From Ectothiorhodospira sp. BSL-9 (GTDB lineage: Bacteria; Pseudomonadota; Gammaproteobacteria; Ectothiorhodospirales; Ectothiorhodospiraceae), in assembly GCF_001632845.1 (NCBI RefSeq), contig NZ_CP011994.1, positions 2,304,001-2,368,000 of the forward strand: a stretch of 64,000 nt of DNA, written 5' to 3'. This document shows, one piece after another, positions 62,852 to 64,000 of the stretch. The notes under the pieces were generated by a model that had not been told where the DNA came from, made no database searches, and worked only from the letters and a program-made list of their open reading frames with translations. Numbering within the stretch: the stretch's first letter is position 1; each line of letters starts with the position of its first letter. The translations under genes and the position numbers were made by a program.

Positions 62852-64000
62852 TCAGGCTGACTCCACATCGAACGCCACGATCTGTCGCTGCTCGCTGGAG
62901 AACTCCACGCCGATCAGATGAATGGGTTTGCCGGCGGCGCGGTATTTGTCGGCATAGCCTTTTGCCTTGATCTGCTCCAGGGCCTTGCCCTCGGGCAGCT
63001 GCTCCACCGCCTTGAACTCGAATAGATAGATGTGGCCGCCGAAGTCGATGGTCATGTCCACGCGGCCATGGTGGCTGGCGTCTTCCACCGTGACCTGGAC
63101 GCCCAGGGCTGCGAAGTGGCTGTAGAACACGCTGGCATAGCGGCCTTCGTATTGGGCGATGGGGTTGTTGCGATACCAGTCGTGGGGCGGGCCGGCGTAG
63201 AGGGCCTTGAGGTGGGTCTCCAGGCCTGCAAGGTCGTGTTGCTGCAAGTGCTTGAACAGGGTGCGGCGCTTGCTCGGGGCGTTCTCGACACCCAGCGACG
63301 GCAGCAGCGCATGGTTCAGGCTGGTCTCTATCTCGCGGTTGGGAAAGCCCAGGGTGTACTGACGGTAGCCCAGCATGGGTTCCTCGACCTGCTTGATGGT
63401 CAGGTAGCCGGTCTGGAAGAGCAGGGCGTCGGTACTGATATCGTCCACGTCGAACTGGCTGAGTAGCTCGTATTCCGTCTCCCATTGATCCAGCTGAGGG
63501 GTGAAGACCCCCCGCTGCATGAGAACGTCGATGAGGAAGGTGGGCGTGGCGCTCTCGAACCAGTAGGGGCCGAACGCCCGGTTCTGCAAGAGCAGCAGTA
63601 CGTCGAAGGGGTTGTAGACGGAGGCGACCTCACAGCTCCCCCAGCGATAGCCGTTGTACCACTCCCGGATTGCGTCACGGTCCAGGCCGGCCAGCTCGGG
63701 GGCAAACACCGTGTCGATGTCCTCATCCGTGTAGCCGCAGATGGTGGTGTATTCCGGCAGCAGTGTGATATCGCGCAAATTATTCAGCCCCGAAAACAGA
63801 CTGACCTTGCTGAACTTGGAGACCCCGGTGATCATCACCAGATGCAGGTGGGGGTCGGCGTCCTTGATCACGCTGTAGAGGTTCTTCAGGCCTTCACGTA
63901 GTTCACGGGCGCGCTCTGGGTCGAGGATGTTGTCCAGGATGGGTTTGTCGTACTCGTCGATCAGCAGCACGACCGTCTGGCCCGTTGCCTGGTGAGCGAG
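62852..64000 (-). CDS. AAA-ATPase-like/PD-(D/E)XK nuclease family protein, N-terminus beyond window
   Basis: The visible 382 codons hold the ATPase Walker-B-like LLIDEYDKPILDN and GVSKFSKVSLFSGLNNL, a helical middle, and a C-terminal nuclease domain with GRVDMTIDFGGHIYLFEFKAVE (Asp, Glu-x-Lys). This is the widespread AAA-ATPase_like plus DUF1703 architecture, whose function is unknown. The frame continues to base 64000 (ATGQTVVLLIDEY), so the Walker A part is outside. It differs in sequence from the ATPase-nuclease at 38584 but is built on the same principle. Confidence 0.8.
   Translation of the reverse strand, partial: LAHQATGQTVVLLIDEYDKPILDNILDPERARELREGLKNLYSVIKDADPHLHLVMITGVSKFSKVSLFSGLNNLRDITLLPEYTTICGYTDEDIDTVFAPELAGLDRDAIREWYNGYRWGSCEVASVYNPFDVLLLLQNRAFGPYWFESATPTFLIDVLMQRGVFTPQLDQWETEYELLSQFDVDDISTDALLFQTGYLTIKQVEEPMLGYRQYTLGFPNREIETSLNHALLPSLGVENAPSKRRTLFKHLQQHDLAGLETHLKALYAGPPHDWYRNNPIAQYEGRYASVFYSHFAALGVQVTVEDASHHGRVDMTIDFGGHIYLFEFKAVEQLPEGKALEQIKAKGYADKYRAAGKPIHLIGVEFSSEQRQIVAFDVESA

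Overview
The window comes from a GC-rich gammaproteobacterial chromosome. It looks like a sulfur-oxidising autotroph of the Chromatiales/Ectothiorhodospiraceae type. The evidence is a form IA RuBisCO operon (cbbLSQO), a Tat-exported sulfide:quinone-oxidoreductase-like flavoprotein, a RuBisCO-like protein, and housekeeping genes of gammaproteobacterial kind (minCDE, aat, trxB, ftsK, lolA, rarA, slyX, rsmJ, yajQ). No 16S gene is present, so the genus is an inference.

Layout. 0-4.5 kb: yajQ end, a Rieske-like protein without cluster ligands, a dehydrogenase-slyX-rsmJ operon, a YccA-type membrane protein and tRNA-Ser(UGA). 4.6-12 kb: FapA-like protein, NnrU, two tandem Aer-type chemoreceptors, then yjbQ with a RuBisCO-like gene. 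12-24 kb: sulfide-oxidation flavoprotein, minCDE, aat, an acyltransferase-like gene, trxB, ftsK-lolA-rarA. 24-29 kb: cbbLSQO. 29-34 kb: a leftward polysaccharide operon (rmlCBD, glycosyltransferase, KpsS-like). 34-42 kb: a mosaic accessory block with a MntA/HepT module whose hepT is split by a TnpB element, a ParB-like protein, an ATPase-nuclease fusion, and second copies of rmlB and rmlC. 42-56.6 kb: rmlA, large glycosyltransferases, three sulfotransferases, a sugar aminotransferase, an AT-rich core and IS debris. 56.7-62.3 kb: SLC13-type permease, cysD, cysNC, cysQ. 62.4-64 kb: an orphan XRE antitoxin-like gene and a partial ATPase-nuclease gene.

How the parts fit. The rml genes supply dTDP-rhamnose, and the glycosyltransferases and KpsS-like protein would build a surface glycan. 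The sulfotransferases would sulfate it with PAPS. Immediately downstream lie a likely sulfate importer, ATP sulfurylase plus APS kinase (CysD, CysNC), which make PAPS, and CysQ, which removes the by-product PAP. The 42-62 kb block therefore reads as a complete supply line for a sulfated, rhamnose-containing surface polysaccharide. The arrangement is comparable to the rhizobial NodPQ/NodH logic and is the most interesting system in the window.

Two genes in the glycan regions carry apparent one-base frameshifts at homopolymers. Several families of dispersed palindromes (GGGGACAGA and GTGGGAGCGG types) lie between genes.
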